Positions 44,713 to 53,884 of a DNA stretch of 64,000 bases are shown here, piece by piece (position 1 is the stretch's first letter; each line of letters begins with the position of its first letter). A program made the translations under genes and the position numbers. Origin of the DNA: Nocardia aobensis NBRC 100429 (lineage in GTDB: Bacteria; Actinomycetota; Actinomycetes; Mycobacteriales; Mycobacteriaceae); assembly GCF_000308375.1 (NCBI RefSeq), contig NZ_BAFQ01000187.1, forward strand, positions 1 to 64,000, read 5' to 3'. The notes below the pieces were generated by a model. That model had not been told where the DNA came from. It did not search any database and saw only the letters and a list, made by a program, of their open reading frames with translations.

Positions 44713-46764
44713 TCACCAGCCGGAGTCTCCCTTGACCGGGATGTTCACGAAACTCGGGGCGTTCGGATCCAGTTGCAGATGCTCGGGTTTCAGGCCGGTG
44801 TCGGCGAGCATCGGCGCGATCGGCAGGCCCTTGGGGAAGTTGCCGGCGAACACGTCCACCCGCAGCCGATGGCCCGGCGCGAGGACGGCCCGGGTGGCGG
44901 GCAGGGCGATATTCAGCTCGGTGGCCTCACCGGGAACCGTGGGCAGGCGCTTGTCCAGCGAGGTGTAGGCCCGCGGATCGGTGTAGTCGCCGTTCTCGGA
45001 ACGGGTGCTGTTCGCCTCGTCGACCTCACGCAGCGAGGCCATCAACTGTCCCGAGGACAGCACCGTCGACTGCCCGTCGGGCGCGACGTCGTTCACCGTC
45101 ACCGTCCAGTAGCCGTCGGCGGCGTCCTGAACCGTGTTGAGCCGCACCGCGATCGGGCCCGAGATCGTTGTCTCGCCCGCGACCGGCGCACTGGTGAAGG
45201 TGAGCGCGTCGGTTTCCGCGATGCGCGAGTCCGCGGCGCAGCCGTTGATGATCGCGAGCACACCGGCGGTGGCCTGCGCGGCATCGTTGGAGCACACCGT
45301 GGTCAGACCGGGCGCCACCGTCAGACGCGTCGGCGCACCGGTGAATTCACCGGTCAGCGAGCCGTCGTAGACGCTGTTCGCGGTGCCGCTGCGATCAGCG
45401 GACAGGTACATGCGGCGGTACTTCGCCGCCTCCTCGGCCGGCGCCGACGGCCCGAAACCGCCCTGGGTGACCCAGCCGCCGCCCTGCTCGCGCAGCGTCA
45501 CCGGACCGTAGGTGTCGATGCCGTTGTCGATTCCTTTGAGCCACTTGTCGAACCACGCGCGCTGCAGGACGTCCAGCCGCGGCGGCAGGCCGGGCTTGCC
45601 GTACTCGTTGCCCGAGTTGAGGTGGTAGGTGTTGCCCATGAACAGCTGCTTCTGCCCGGGCGGCAGCGGGATCTGGTTGTAGATCTTGGATTCGGAGTAG
45701 GTGAACAGATCGTGCCAGCCGCCGGTGACGAAGGTCGGCACCTGAATTCGGCCCGGATCACCGATCCACGCCTGCCGTTGCGCGGACATGTCGTTCAACA
45801 TGTCCTTCACCCGCGGATCGAGGGTGTTCATATCGGTGTTGGTGTAGGCGTTCAGCAGGACGTCCATATAGGTGTACGGATCGCTGATCCGGTCGTTCAG
45901 CCAGGCGGTGTCGAATTTGCCGGTCACGATCGACTGCACGTCCGGGACCCATTTGAGGGTGTTGATCGCGGTGAGCCACAACGGAATGAAGTTGAAGCCG
46001 AAGCCGCCGCCGGGGGCCAGCACATCGTCGACCAGATCGCTGCCGGGTACCACCGGGAAGATCGCCTTCAGCGCGGGCGGCTGCTTCTCCGCGACCTGGA
46101 CCTGATTGATGCCCGAATAGGAAATGCCGGTCATCCCGACCTTGCCGTCCGACCACGGTTGCCGCGACGCCCAGTCGATCACCTCGACGGTGTCCTGCTG
46201 CTCGCGCTGCCGCAACATATCCCATTCGCCCTGCGAGAAGCCGGTGCCGCGGACATCGATGACGACCTGGGTGTAACCGCTCTTGATCAGCTGACGGTCG
46301 ACGGAGAAGTTGCGAAGCTCGCCGCCACCGAAGGCCTTGGTCAGATCGGTGACCCCGGACAGCGGAGTGCCACTCATATCGATCTGGCGGAACAGTCCCA
46401 GCAGCGCGTCGGACAGACCCGGAACCGAGCCCGCGTGATCGGCCAGATTCGACACCAATTTGGTGTAGGGCGTCATGTTCACGACGACCGGGGTGCGGGT
46501 GTCGACCGGACGGCTGGCGGCGTCGGCGGGGCGGTACACATTGCCCTTCAGCACCGTGCCGTCGCTCATGGTGATCGGCACATCCCAGTCGATGTGGATG
46601 TTCGGATACTGCTGCGGGCCGTCCTGGGTGGCGGTCCACGCGGCGCCGGCGGCGCCACCGTCCGGGCCGGTCGCGACGGGTCCGGCCTGGGCTCCAGTGG
46701 CGAAGAACGGGACGGTCACCGCGGCGGCGACGGCGGCAACTGTGGCGCGTAACGCGTACTTCAT
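44713..46764 (-). CDS. Secreted X-Pro dipeptidyl-peptidase (CocE/NonD family) hydrolase
   Basis: A 683-residue secreted protein. The signal peptide ([20 protein letters not shown], cut after GAQA) precedes an alpha/beta-hydrolase domain of the S15 family with the nucleophile serine in [13 protein letters not shown] and an oxyanion region in TPYTKLVSN. The C-terminal domain (from about 490) is the jelly-roll typical of PepX/CocE (e.g. [16 protein letters not shown]). The family hydrolyses X-Pro peptides or acyl esters. The start has no strong Shine-Dalgarno. It lies between senX3 and gpmA, an insertion relative to the mycobacterial order. Confidence 0.9.
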   Translation of the reverse strand: MKYALRATVAAVAAAVTVPFFATGAQAGPVATGPDGGAAGAAWTATQDGPQQYPNIHIDWDVPITMSDGTVLKGNVYRPADAASRPVDTRTPVVVNMTPYTKLVSNLADHAGSVPGLSDALLGLFRQIDMSGTPLSGVTDLTKAFGGGELRNFSVDRQLIKSGYTQVVIDVRGTGFSQGEWDMLRQREQQDTVEVIDWASRQPWSDGKVGMTGISYSGINQVQVAEKQPPALKAIFPVVPGSDLVDDVLAPGGGFGFNFIPLWLTAINTLKWVPDVQSIVTGKFDTAWLNDRISDPYTYMDVLLNAYTNTDMNTLDPRVKDMLNDMSAQRQAWIGDPGRIQVPTFVTGGWHDLFTYSESKIYNQIPLPPGQKQLFMGNTYHLNSGNEYGKPGLPPRLDVLQRAWFDKWLKGIDNGIDTYGPVTLREQGGGWVTQGGFGPSAPAEEAAKYRRMYLSADRSGTANSVYDGSLTGEFTGAPTRLTVAPGLTTVCSNDAAQATAGVLAIINGCAADSRIAETDALTFTSAPVAGETTISGPIAVRLNTVQDAADGYWTVTVNDVAPDGQSTVLSSGQLMASLREVDEANSTRSENGDYTDPRAYTSLDKRLPTVPGEATELNIALPATRAVLAPGHRLRVDVFAGNFPKGLPIAPMLADTGLKPEHLQLDPNAPSFVNIPVKGDSGW

Positions 46765-47107
46765 CGAACGTGATCCGCCTCTCGAAATGGTCGAACGACC
46801 GAGAGTGTATCTACTGCGGAGTAAGTTGCAAACCAGCCGTTACAACTTCTGCAAGGAAAAACTCTCAACTTCTCAGCCCCTCATCCACGTCGATGACCAG
46901 CGGAAAGTCCCGCGGTTTACCTACCGGAAGTTATCCACACCACTCCCCACCGGCCCGGACGCCACTACCGGCAGGGCAATTCGGGACACGAACCGCCATA
47001 TGGGCAATTCGATAGCTACGAATCGGCAGAAGAGATGCAGCTCACAAGATACGACGACGCGCCGCGGTCGATGACCACGGCGCGTCGGAAAGTGCGGAGA
47101 ATCCGGT
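46765..47107. other. Intergenic region between the hydrolase and gpmA
   Basis: A 343-bp region without a visible gene. The hydrolase promoter side (46800-46900) is AT-rich, with the inverted pair AAGTTG (46823-46828)/CAACTT (46843-46848) and a second CAACTTCT nearby. A consensus DnaA box, TTATCCACA, stands alone at 46931-46939. The gpmA terminator is at the right end. Confidence 0.6.
47055..47087 (-). terminator. gpmA terminator hairpin
   Basis: CGACGCGCCG (47055-47064) pairs with CGGCGCGTCG (47078-47087) around 13 nt that can themselves pair partly (GGTCGATGACC). It begins 21 bp after the gpmA stop on the minus strand; no strong T run follows. Confidence 0.72.
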
Positions 47108-47845
47108 CTATTTACCGCCCTGGCTCGCGACCGCGGCCGCACCCGCGGCTGCCGCCTCGGGGTCCAGATACTCGGCCGGACCGATCGGGCGCAGATTTTC
47201 GTCCAGTTCGTAGCGCAGCGGAATACCCGTGGGAATGTTGAGGCCGGCGATATCCTCGTCGGAAATCCCGTCCAGATGCTTCACCAGCGCGCGCAGTGAA
47301 TTTCCGTGTGCCGCAATCAGAACGGTCTTTCCGGCCACCAGTTCGCTGGAAATCGTGGACTCCCAATACGGGACCATGCGGGCGACGACATCCTTCAGGC
47401 ATTCGGTCGCCGGCACGTCGATACCGGCGTAGCGCGCGTCGCCGCTCTGGCTGTATTCGCTGTCGGCCTCGATCGGCGGGGGCGGGGTGTCGTAGCTGCG
47501 ACGCCACATCATGAACTGGTCGTCGCCGTACTGATCGCGGATCTGGGCCTTGTTCTTACCCTGCAGCGCGCCGTAGTGCCGCTCGTTGAGCCGCCAGTCC
47601 CGCACCACCGGAATCCAGTGCCGATCCGCGGCGTCCAGGGCGATATTCGCGGTGCTGATCGCCCGCCGCAGCAGCGAGGTATAGACGATATCGGGCAGAA
47701 TGCCGTGCTCGGCCAGCAGTTCACCGGCCCGTTTGCCCTCGGCGACACCCTTGTCGGTCAGGTGCACATCCACCCAGCCGGTGAACAGATTGAGAGCATT
47801 CCATTCGCTTTCGCCGTGGCGCAGCAACACGAGGGTGTACGTCAT
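47108..47845 (-). CDS. gpmA: 2,3-bisphosphoglycerate-dependent phosphoglycerate mutase
   Basis: A 245-residue glycolytic enzyme. The phosphohistidine is H10 in [12 protein letters not shown], and the second catalytic histidine lies in [27 protein letters not shown]-type loop appears as [18 protein letters not shown]. It interconverts 3- and 2-phosphoglycerate. Two possible ATGs (47854 and 47845); the second gives the family N-terminus [11 protein letters not shown]. In M. tuberculosis this gene (gpm1) neighbours senX3; here a hydrolase separates them. Confidence 0.95.
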   Translation of the reverse strand: MTYTLVLLRHGESEWNALNLFTGWVDVHLTDKGVAEGKRAGELLAEHGILPDIVYTSLLRRAISTANIALDAADRHWIPVVRDWRLNERHYGALQGKNKAQIRDQYGDDQFMMWRRSYDTPPPPIEADSEYSQSGDARYAGIDVPATECLKDVVARMVPYWESTISSELVAGKTVLIAAHGNSLRALVKHLDGISDEDIAGLNIPTGIPLRYELDENLRPIGPAEYLDPEAAAAGAAAVASQGGK

Positions 47846-47923
47846 GCAGGTCATGCTAGCGGTGCCGCGCAGGCGGATTTCAGCTGCGCCGGATCGGACG
47901 CTCGCGACCGCCGCGAGCGCGGC

Positions 47924-48724
47924 CTACCAGCTCACGGTGAGATCGTAGGCGGTCAGAATCGCCTGCAGAGCGGGGTTGATCGGCGGAGGCAACACCTCGG
48001 CGCCCGAATCCGCCGATGTGACGAGTCCGTTCGCGGTGTGCGCGAGACCGGTCCTGCGCAGCCAGATGGCCCAGCAGTCCCATTCGCTGCCGTGCCGCGA
48101 CCCGTAGGCGATGCCGTGCGCGAGGCTGTCGTCGTCGAGAGTGATCTGCCAGATCCGCGTGGAGATCGCCGTGGTGAGCCAGCGCTCGCCGCCGCGCAGT
48201 TCGGCGACCGTGACCTCCCGCAGACCGCGCTCCACGAGTGCGATGGGGGCATACCGCGCGATCGCCGACAGGCTCGAGGCCGCCTCGATATCGATGAACC
48301 ATCCGTGCGTCGGCAGTCTCAGGTGGTAGAGCTTGTATTCACTGAGCCACAACATGTTCAGCTCACGCGGCGGCCGATATCCCGAGCTCTGCCACTCCTC
48401 TTTGATCAGCGATTCGAGCTCGTCGTCGGAGGCGACGTCGTCGAAATAGTGGGATGCGCGGCGAGGAAGTTTCGGCTTGAGCGGTGCGAGAAGCTCTCCG
48501 TACGCGCCCTGTTCGGTACTGGCGGCGTAGACGGTCTGCTGGCCTTCGACGTCGTAACGGTTCCAGTCCGTTCGTGATTCGTCACTGGAGATCCCGCGCT
48601 GGAGCGGATTGAGCGGTCCGTAGGACGGTTTCGCCAGCCGATAGACCTCACGCGAGGCAGCGGGCAGAAGCGCGAAACCGGTCTTGGCGCAGCGCCGAGC
48701 ATTTCGGGTTTCGCGCACAGACAC
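47924..48724 (-). CDS. RES-domain toxin (MbcT-type NAD+-degrading), second gene of TA pair
   Basis: A 266-residue protein with the three RES residues: R29 in REVYRLA, E77 in TEQGAYGELLAP and a serine in YGSRHGSEWDCWAIW. RES toxins such as M. tuberculosis MbcT phosphorolyse or hydrolyse NAD+. This one is longer than MbcT (about 186), with extra residues near the N-terminus and middle. It starts at GTG 48724 after GAGGGAG. An Xre/MbcA-type gene lies 79 bp upstream on the same strand, giving the antitoxin-toxin order of the mbcAT operon. Confidence 0.88.
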   Translation of the reverse strand: MSVRETRNARRCAKTGFALLPAASREVYRLAKPSYGPLNPLQRGISSDESRTDWNRYDVEGQQTVYAASTEQGAYGELLAPLKPKLPRRASHYFDDVASDDELESLIKEEWQSSGYRPPRELNMLWLSEYKLYHLRLPTHGWFIDIEAASSLSAIARYAPIALVERGLREVTVAELRGGERWLTTAISTRIWQITLDDDSLAHGIAYGSRHGSEWDCWAIWLRRTGLAHTANGLVTSADSGAEVLPPPINPALQAILTAYDLTVSW

Positions 48725-48803
48725 CGGTCTCCCTCTTCCGATAGCTTCCCAAAGAGGGGAGTTTATCGAAGGCGGGCTTCACCGCGCGCCCCGGTCGACC
48801 GAG

Positions 48804-49187
48804 TCAGTTGTCCGAGCCGTCGACGAATGCCACTGCGGCAGCGATGGTCTCGCGGAATCGGTCCGCACGGATGGCCAGGGCGGGCGACTCCTCGCCCAGT
48901 CGCGGATTGGCTCCGATGAACCACGACCGCGCCACATCACTGTCCTCGGCGGTCGCCAGGATGATCCAGCACCGATGCGCGACCTGCAGGCGAGCCAGGG
49001 CGGCATCCCTGGGCGTCGGACCTTCGGCATGGGACCACTTGTGCGGCAGCTTGCGGTCTCGGACACCGGCGATCAACGCCACCAGGGTCGGACCCAGATG
49101 CTGGACGAGCTGTCGCGCGAGCTCCGCCGGACGCAGCTTGGCCGTATCGACATGACTGGTGATGGCGAGAGCGTTCGCAACGGTCAT
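48804..49187 (-). CDS. Xre/MbcA/ParS-type antitoxin
   Basis: A 127-residue protein. The N-terminal half is helical (LRPAELARQLVQHLGPTLVA, then a helix-turn-helix-like LIAGVRDRKLPHKW), and the C-terminal half has the MbcA toxin-binding pattern ARSWFIGANPRLGEESPALA followed by RADRFRETIAAAVAFVDG. In MbcA this region wraps the toxin's NAD pocket. The start at 49187 has GGAGG 10 nt upstream. A promoter with direct repeats lies 51-82 bp upstream, fitting autorepression by the complex. Confidence 0.88.
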   Translation of the reverse strand: MTVANALAITSHVDTAKLRPAELARQLVQHLGPTLVALIAGVRDRKLPHKWSHAEGPTPRDAALARLQVAHRCWIILATAEDSDVARSWFIGANPRLGEESPALAIRADRFRETIAAAVAFVDGSDN

Positions 49188-49237
49188 CGGTCTCAACCCT
49201 CCAGTGCACGAGCCTGCCGCAACACGGCGGTGAGATC

Positions 49238-49269
49238 AGTGTAGCTGAAAATGCCACCCAAATGCAACC
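49238..49269 (-). promoter_or_regulatory. Toxin-antitoxin promoter with direct repeats
   Basis: On the minus strand, -35 TTGCAT (49262-49267), 18-nt spacer, -10 TACACT (49238-49243). AAATGCCACC (49249-49258) and AAATGCAACC (49260-49269) form a direct repeat with an 11-bp period, one helical turn, over the -35 and spacer. Probable site for the antitoxin. Confidence 0.65.
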
Positions 49270-49336
49270 ACTTCTGCTACCTTATCCACCTCCATATCAA
49301 CCCAGCACCGCACTCCCGCTAGGACCTCCCTGTTCC

Positions 49337-49873
49337 ATGCGACTGTCGAGAAATACGCGCGGAAGTCACTCCTCGGGGCTGCACAGCCCCCCTTCGCCGC
49401 CCAGCGACGCCGACGCCCTGACCGTGAGCCTGCACTACCTGATCTATTACCGGAACGAGTACGAACGCTCCCGCCTGGTCGTCAAGACCCGGGCCAAACG
49501 GGTGGTCGTATGGACCGCCGTCGCCAACGGTGTCATCGCCGTGCTCGGTACCGCGGTGGCGGTCTTCCAGGCGCCGTGGATCGGCCTGCTCAGCACGGGA
49601 CTCGCGGCATCGATCGGCGTGGTCACCGCCTGGGACGGTCTCTATCGCCATCGGGAGATGTGGATCCAGCGCAGTGTCATCATCGGCCAGCTCCAGACCT
49701 TGCTGCGCGGCGTCGAACTGCGGCGAGCCCAGCACGAGGATCGCGACCTGCTCGCCCGCGAGGCGATGATCGAACTCAACGCGATCCTCGCCGAAGATCT
49801 GGAAGCGTGGACCTCCATGCGCCGAACCCAGCCGCTGGCGCGCGAAGTCACCGACACGGGCAAGGAACGCTAG
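49337..49873 (+). CDS. SLATT/DUF4231-like two-TM membrane protein
   Basis: A 178-residue protein (start at ATG 49337). A polar N-terminus leads to the segment LHYLIYYRNEYERSRLVVKT, two adjacent transmembrane helices (about 54-77, WTAVANGVIAVLGTAVAVFQ, and 80-98, IGLLSTGLAASIGVVTAW), then LYRHREMWIQRSVIIGQLQT and a long C-terminal helix. This order, with R-x-x-W after the second helix, is characteristic of SLATT domains, predicted pore-forming effectors in nucleotide-signal defence systems. No SMODS or SLOG partner is seen nearby. It is divergent from the RES/Xre pair and shares its 149-bp promoter region. Confidence 0.75.
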   Translation: MRLSRNTRGSHSSGLHSPPSPPSDADALTVSLHYLIYYRNEYERSRLVVKTRAKRVVVWTAVANGVIAVLGTAVAVFQAPWIGLLSTGLAASIGVVTAWDGLYRHREMWIQRSVIIGQLQTLLRGVELRRAQHEDRDLLAREAMIELNAILAEDLEAWTSMRRTQPLAREVTDTGKER

Positions 49874-49987
49874 ACCCGTCCTTCTCGAATCTTGTTGATT
49901 CGATTACTTTCCCGCCGACTCGACGGCGCTCATGATGACGCCTGATCGCAGAAGTCACCGCGATCGACGGCTATGAGGGAGTCGGCC

Positions 49988-50149
49988 ATGAGCGAACCGG
50001 GTGTGGTACCCGACCGGGAAGGTTCGGGGGCATCGGCCCCGGAACCTTCCGTCTTCCGGCGGATCGGCGTCGACTGGTGGGCGGTGATCGTCGCGGGCGT
50101 GTTCGTGCTGCTCGCCGTCGCCGACGCCCTGCCGAAGATTCCGTGGTGA
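49988..50149 (+). CDS. 53-residue membrane protein preceding the YeiH-type transporter
   Basis: A short frame from ATG 49988 to TGA 50147-50149. The N-terminus is polar ([20 protein letters not shown]), then [20 protein letters not shown], one transmembrane helix ending PKIPW. The DWWAV-helix-PW pattern resembles the extra N-terminal helix found in some long members of the YeiH/Cons_hypoth698 family. The TGA overlaps a GTG (50146) in the frame of the transporter, so translation is probably coupled. Too short for ordinary tracking, but supported by the coupling and helix. Confidence 0.65.
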   Translation: MSEPGVVPDREGSGASAPEPSVFRRIGVDWWAVIVAGVFVLLAVADALPKIPW

Positions 50150-50154
50150 TCGCC

Positions 50155-51261
50155 ATGGCAACCGAAACGACAACCGCGACAGAGGAATCGGTGAACCTGC
50201 GCGGCGCTCTGGCCTATCTGCCGGGCATCGCGCTGCTGGTGGCGGTCGGCTTGCTCGGCAAGTACACCCAGATCCGGGTGAACGACTTCGTCCACGCTCA
50301 CCACTGGCGCTTCCCCGATATCGAATACGTCCTGTGGGCCATCGTCTTCGGATTGATCATCGCCAATACCGTTGGGGTGCACCGGATTTTCAAGCCCGGT
50401 ATCGGCACCTACGAATTCTGGTTGAAGGCCGGCATCGTGGCGCTGGGATCCCGTTTCGTCCTCGGGGATGTCGCGAAACTGGGTGGCACCAGCTTCGTGC
50501 TGATCCTCATCGATATGACGGTGGCGGGCGCGATCATTCTCACCGTGGCACGGCTGCTCGGCCTGTCCGGCAAGCTGGGATCGCTACTGGCCGTGGGCAC
50601 CTCGATCTGCGGCGTCTCGGCGATCGTGGCCGCGCGCGGAGCCATCCGGGCCCGCAATGCTGACGTCGGTTATGCCATCGCGGCGATCCTGACACTGGGC
50701 GCGGTATCACTGTTCACGCTTCCCGCGATCGGCCACGGCCTGGGGCTGACCGATCACGAATTCGGCCTCTGGGCGGGTCTGGCCGTGGACAACACCGCCG
50801 AAACCACCGCGACCGGCTACGCCTACTCCGACGCCGCAGGCAAACTGGCGGTGCTGGTGAAATCGACCCGCAACGCGCTCATCGGATTCGTGGTCCTGGG
50901 CTTCGGCCTGTACTGGGCTTCCCGCGGTGAGGCCGACACCATCGCGCCCGGTCTGCGCGCCAAGGCTGCCTTCGTGTGGGCGAAGTTCCCGAAGTTCGTC
51001 CTCGGCTTCCTGGCGGTCTCCGCGCTGGCGACCGCCCACTGGATCGACAAGGCGCAATTGGCCAACCTGGCCAACCTGTCGAAATGGGCCTTCCTGCTCA
51101 CCTTCGCCGGCGTCGGTCTCAACACCGATTTCCGGGAATTGGGGCGCAGCGGATGGCGGCCCCTGGCGGTGGCGGTGGTCGGCCTGGTAGTGGTCGCGAC
51201 GGTGTCGCTGGGACTGGTGCTGTTCACCGTCCGGGTGTTGCACTGGGGCGTGGTCGACTGA
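50155..51261 (+). CDS. YeiH-family putative sulfate exporter (TauZ-like) transporter
   Basis: A 368-residue membrane protein with about ten helices. The family signature appears as [20 protein letters not shown] and [20 protein letters not shown], and there are several WXK/WVK turns. Related proteins are annotated as sulfate or taurine-degradation exporters; the substrate here is unproved. The start is ATG 50155 or the GTG at 50146 that overlaps the stop of the 53-residue gene. It lies before a secreted hydrolase gene on the same strand, 92 bp away. Confidence 0.88.
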   Translation: MATETTTATEESVNLRGALAYLPGIALLVAVGLLGKYTQIRVNDFVHAHHWRFPDIEYVLWAIVFGLIIANTVGVHRIFKPGIGTYEFWLKAGIVALGSRFVLGDVAKLGGTSFVLILIDMTVAGAIILTVARLLGLSGKLGSLLAVGTSICGVSAIVAARGAIRARNADVGYAIAAILTLGAVSLFTLPAIGHGLGLTDHEFGLWAGLAVDNTAETTATGYAYSDAAGKLAVLVKSTRNALIGFVVLGFGLYWASRGEADTIAPGLRAKAAFVWAKFPKFVLGFLAVSALATAHWIDKAQLANLANLSKWAFLLTFAGVGLNTDFRELGRSGWRPLAVAVVGLVVVATVSLGLVLFTVRVLHWGVVD

Positions 51262-51353
51262 CGGACAGCCGGTAGCGGCCGACATTTCTACAAGACGCGC
51301 ACCCGCGTCCTCCGGGACAGTCATGGCATTCGCCATCGTCCTCAGGAGGAGAT

Positions 51354-52274
51354 ATGGAAACTGCCGCTGCCGGCCGAGCGAAACGCGCGATGGTGCTGCT
51401 GGTCACCGCGCTCACCGCACTGCTCGTCGGGAATACCGCAGGGGTCGCGACGGCCGCACCGGACGATTCCGTGGACCGGATGGTGCGGCTACCGGATGGC
51501 GATATCCACGTCGTCACCAGCGGGGCGCCGAGCGCGCGGGCGGTGGTGCTGATCCACGGGTCCGGCGGCTCGGTCTCGTGGTGGGATCCGGTCCTGCCCG
51601 CGCTGGCGGACTTCTACGTGGTGCGCGTCGACCTGCTCGGCCACGGCCGGTCGGCCAAACCGGACAGCGGTTACAGCATGGCCGAGCAGGGACATCGCGT
51701 CGGAGCGGTCCTCGACCGCCTCGGCGTGCGGAGCGCGATCGCCGTCGGGCACTCCACCGGCGGGTACGTGGCGACCGAACTCGCCGCTCAGCGCCGCGAC
51801 CTGGTGAGCGCGATCGGACTGATCAGCACCGGGTCGCGCCTGGACGCCTTCACCGACAACGGCCCACTCGGCAACCTGCTGTTCGTCCCGCAGATCGGGC
51901 AACCGCTGTGGCCCCTGCTCCCGGATGCCGCCATTCGATACGCCATGAGCAGCGCGTTCACTCGCGACGTCGCGATCCCGCAGCAGCTCGTGGACGACTT
52001 CCACGGCATGACCTACCGCAGTATCACCGCGACCTCCGACGCGTCGGACGTCTATCTGCGGGAACGCCGGGAACCGGACCGCCTCGCCGATCTCGGGCTG
52101 CCGAGCCTGGTGCTCTACGGCTCCCGGGACCACCGCTGGCCGGCGGCATCGTTCCAGGACTATCGGAGCGTGCCCGGAGTGCGGATCGAATCGCTCGACT
52201 GCGGGCACAGCCCGATGATCGAGGAGCCCGGCCCCACCGGAGAACTCCTGCGCGACTTCGCCGAAAAGTACTGA
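51354..52274 (+). CDS. Secreted alpha/beta-hydrolase
   Basis: A 306-residue protein with AGGAGGAGAT directly before the ATG, a very strong ribosome site. The signal peptide (AMVLLVTALTALLVGNTAGV, cut near ATAAP) is followed by an alpha/beta-hydrolase domain: oxyanion region VVLIHGSGGSVSWWDPV, nucleophile elbow VGHSTGGYVATELA, later acid in LYGSRDHRWP and catalytic histidine in LDCGHSPMIEEPG. Substrate unknown. The FAD monooxygenase gene follows after 21 bp, so the two are probably one operon. Confidence 0.9.
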   Translation: METAAAGRAKRAMVLLVTALTALLVGNTAGVATAAPDDSVDRMVRLPDGDIHVVTSGAPSARAVVLIHGSGGSVSWWDPVLPALADFYVVRVDLLGHGRSAKPDSGYSMAEQGHRVGAVLDRLGVRSAIAVGHSTGGYVATELAAQRRDLVSAIGLISTGSRLDAFTDNGPLGNLLFVPQIGQPLWPLLPDAAIRYAMSSAFTRDVAIPQQLVDDFHGMTYRSITATSDASDVYLRERREPDRLADLGLPSLVLYGSRDHRWPAASFQDYRSVPGVRIESLDCGHSPMIEEPGPTGELLRDFAEKY

Positions 52275-52295
52275 GCCACACGATCGGACGATTCG

Positions 52296-53519
52296 ATGCG
52301 AATTCTCGTCTCCGGCGCCGGTATCGCCGGATCGGTGCTCGCGTACTGGCTCACCCGCCACGGCTACTCCGTGACGGTCGTCGAACGCGTGCCGGCACCG
52401 CGCAAGACGGGCGGTCACGCCGTGGACCTGTTCCGGCCCGCGATGGACATCTCGGAAAAGATGGGCGTGCTGCCTCGGATCGAGGAGCGCGCCACCGGAA
52501 CCAGCCGGATGGTTCTGCACCCAGAGGGCGGGCGCGGTCCCGTACGGGTGGATCTCGCCAAGATCTTCGGCGCCACCTCGGATCGGCACGCCGAGATCAT
52601 GCGCGACGATCTGAGCGAGATCTACTACGACGCCACCCGCGACGACGTCGAATATCTCTTCGGCGATTCGGTCACCTCGATCTCCACCGAGGGCGAGGTG
52701 CGGTTCGACCACGCCGCACCCCGCCGCTTCGACCTGGTGGTCGGCGCGGACGGACTGCATTCGACCGTGCGCCGCCTGGTCTTCGGCGAGGAGTCCCGCT
52801 TCCGTGTGTTCGCGGGCGCCTATCTCGCGGTGCTGACGCTGCCCGACTCCGGCCTGGACCGTGAACTCCACATCCACGTCGGCGTCGGGCGCACCGCCGG
52901 CATGTACGGCGCGCGTCACCTCGGCGACGCCCGAGCGCTGTTCCTGTTCCGCAGCGAGCGCGAACTCGACTGTCACCATCGCGACATACCGCGGCAGAAG
53001 GCTCTGCTGCGCAACGCCTTCCGCGACTTCGATCCCGAGGTGTGGCAATGGCTGGACGAACTCGACCACAGCCCGGCGTTCTATTTCGACTCCATCGCCC
53101 AGCTGCGGATGGGCAGCTGGTCGCGTGGCCGGGTGACACTCGTCGGCGATGCGGGTTACTGCCCCGGCCCGGCCGTCGGCGGCAGCACCACCCTCGCCGT
53201 CGTCGGCGCCTACGTACTCGCCGGTGAACTGGCCCGGGCGGGCGGCGATTACGAACGAGCCTTCCCCGCCTACGAACACGCGATGGCAGATCACATACGC
53301 GACAGCCGTGCGGTCGCCTCGAGCGCGGCGAAAACGCTGATTCCGTCCTCCCGCCTCGGTGTCACCGGACTGGTGCAGGCCACTCGCCTGCTCTCCGCCC
53401 TGCCCACCGGCGCCGCCCGCACCTTCCTCCGGCTCACCACCACGAGCGCCCGGGTCTACAACTCCATGACCGTGGACGACTACCCGCCGAATGTCCGGAA
53501 CAGCAGTGCCCTCGGGTAG
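52296..53519 (+). CDS. FAD-dependent monooxygenase (PHBH fold)
   Basis: A 407-residue class A flavoprotein monooxygenase. The ADP-binding GXGXXG motif appears as RILVSGAGIAGSVLAYWLTR, the second motif is LVVGADGLHSTVRRLVFG, and the FAD ribityl motif is VTLVGDAGYCPGPAVGGSTT. These enzymes hydroxylate aromatic or polyketide-type substrates with NADPH and O2. It is co-linear with the secreted hydrolase. There are no biosynthetic genes nearby that would define the substrate. Confidence 0.92.
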   Translation: MRILVSGAGIAGSVLAYWLTRHGYSVTVVERVPAPRKTGGHAVDLFRPAMDISEKMGVLPRIEERATGTSRMVLHPEGGRGPVRVDLAKIFGATSDRHAEIMRDDLSEIYYDATRDDVEYLFGDSVTSISTEGEVRFDHAAPRRFDLVVGADGLHSTVRRLVFGEESRFRVFAGAYLAVLTLPDSGLDRELHIHVGVGRTAGMYGARHLGDARALFLFRSERELDCHHRDIPRQKALLRNAFRDFDPEVWQWLDELDHSPAFYFDSIAQLRMGSWSRGRVTLVGDAGYCPGPAVGGSTTLAVVGAYVLAGELARAGGDYERAFPAYEHAMADHIRDSRAVASSAAKTLIPSSRLGVTGLVQATRLLSALPTGAARTFLRLTTTSARVYNSMTVDDYPPNVRNSSALG

Positions 53520-53598
53520 GCGCCGCCCGCCTCACAGAGAGCATGTGTCGCACATCACTTTCCGATGCGGATGAGTTCCGCCGATCGATACCGTCCAC

Positions 53599-53826
53599 AT
53601 GAACATGAGCGAACAGAGCACCGCAGCGGTGAAGGGTCCGGCGTCCTACTTCCCCGCCATCGAGAAGAAGTACGGCCGGCCCGTCGAGGAGTGGTTCGAG
53701 GTCGTTCGCGGGTCGGAGCCGACCAAGCATATGGAGCTGGTCGCCTGGTTGAAGAGCGAGCACGGGCTGGGGCACGGGCATGCGAACGCGCTCGTCGCCC
53801 ATGTGCGCAACATCGACAACGGGTAG
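53599..53826 (+). CDS. DUF4287 domain protein
   Basis: A 75-residue protein. The segment PASYFPAIEKKYGRPVEEWF, then MELVAWLKSEHGLGHGHANA is the full DUF4287 pattern, a small helical domain of unknown function found in many actinobacteria, sometimes fused to a DUF5655 domain, here alone. Start at ATG 53599 or the second ATG 53605. It faces the ROK gene convergently with 58 bp between stops. Confidence 0.88.
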   Translation: MNMSEQSTAAVKGPASYFPAIEKKYGRPVEEWFEVVRGSEPTKHMELVAWLKSEHGLGHGHANALVAHVRNIDNG

Positions 53827-53884
53827 GCAGCACGGGCTCGGCCCGACAGCGCGCAGGCGCCGGCCGTCGAACCGGCCCTCGTCC

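Noticed and set aside
46931-46939. DnaA box considered as part of a replication origin
   Set aside because: Only one exact box, with no cluster, no AT-rich unwinding region and no dnaA or dnaN gene nearby.
51489-53294. Minus-strand frame of 601 codons opposite the hydrolase and monooxygenase
   Set aside because: Composition typical of an antisense shadow; the plus-strand genes have catalytic and FAD motifs.
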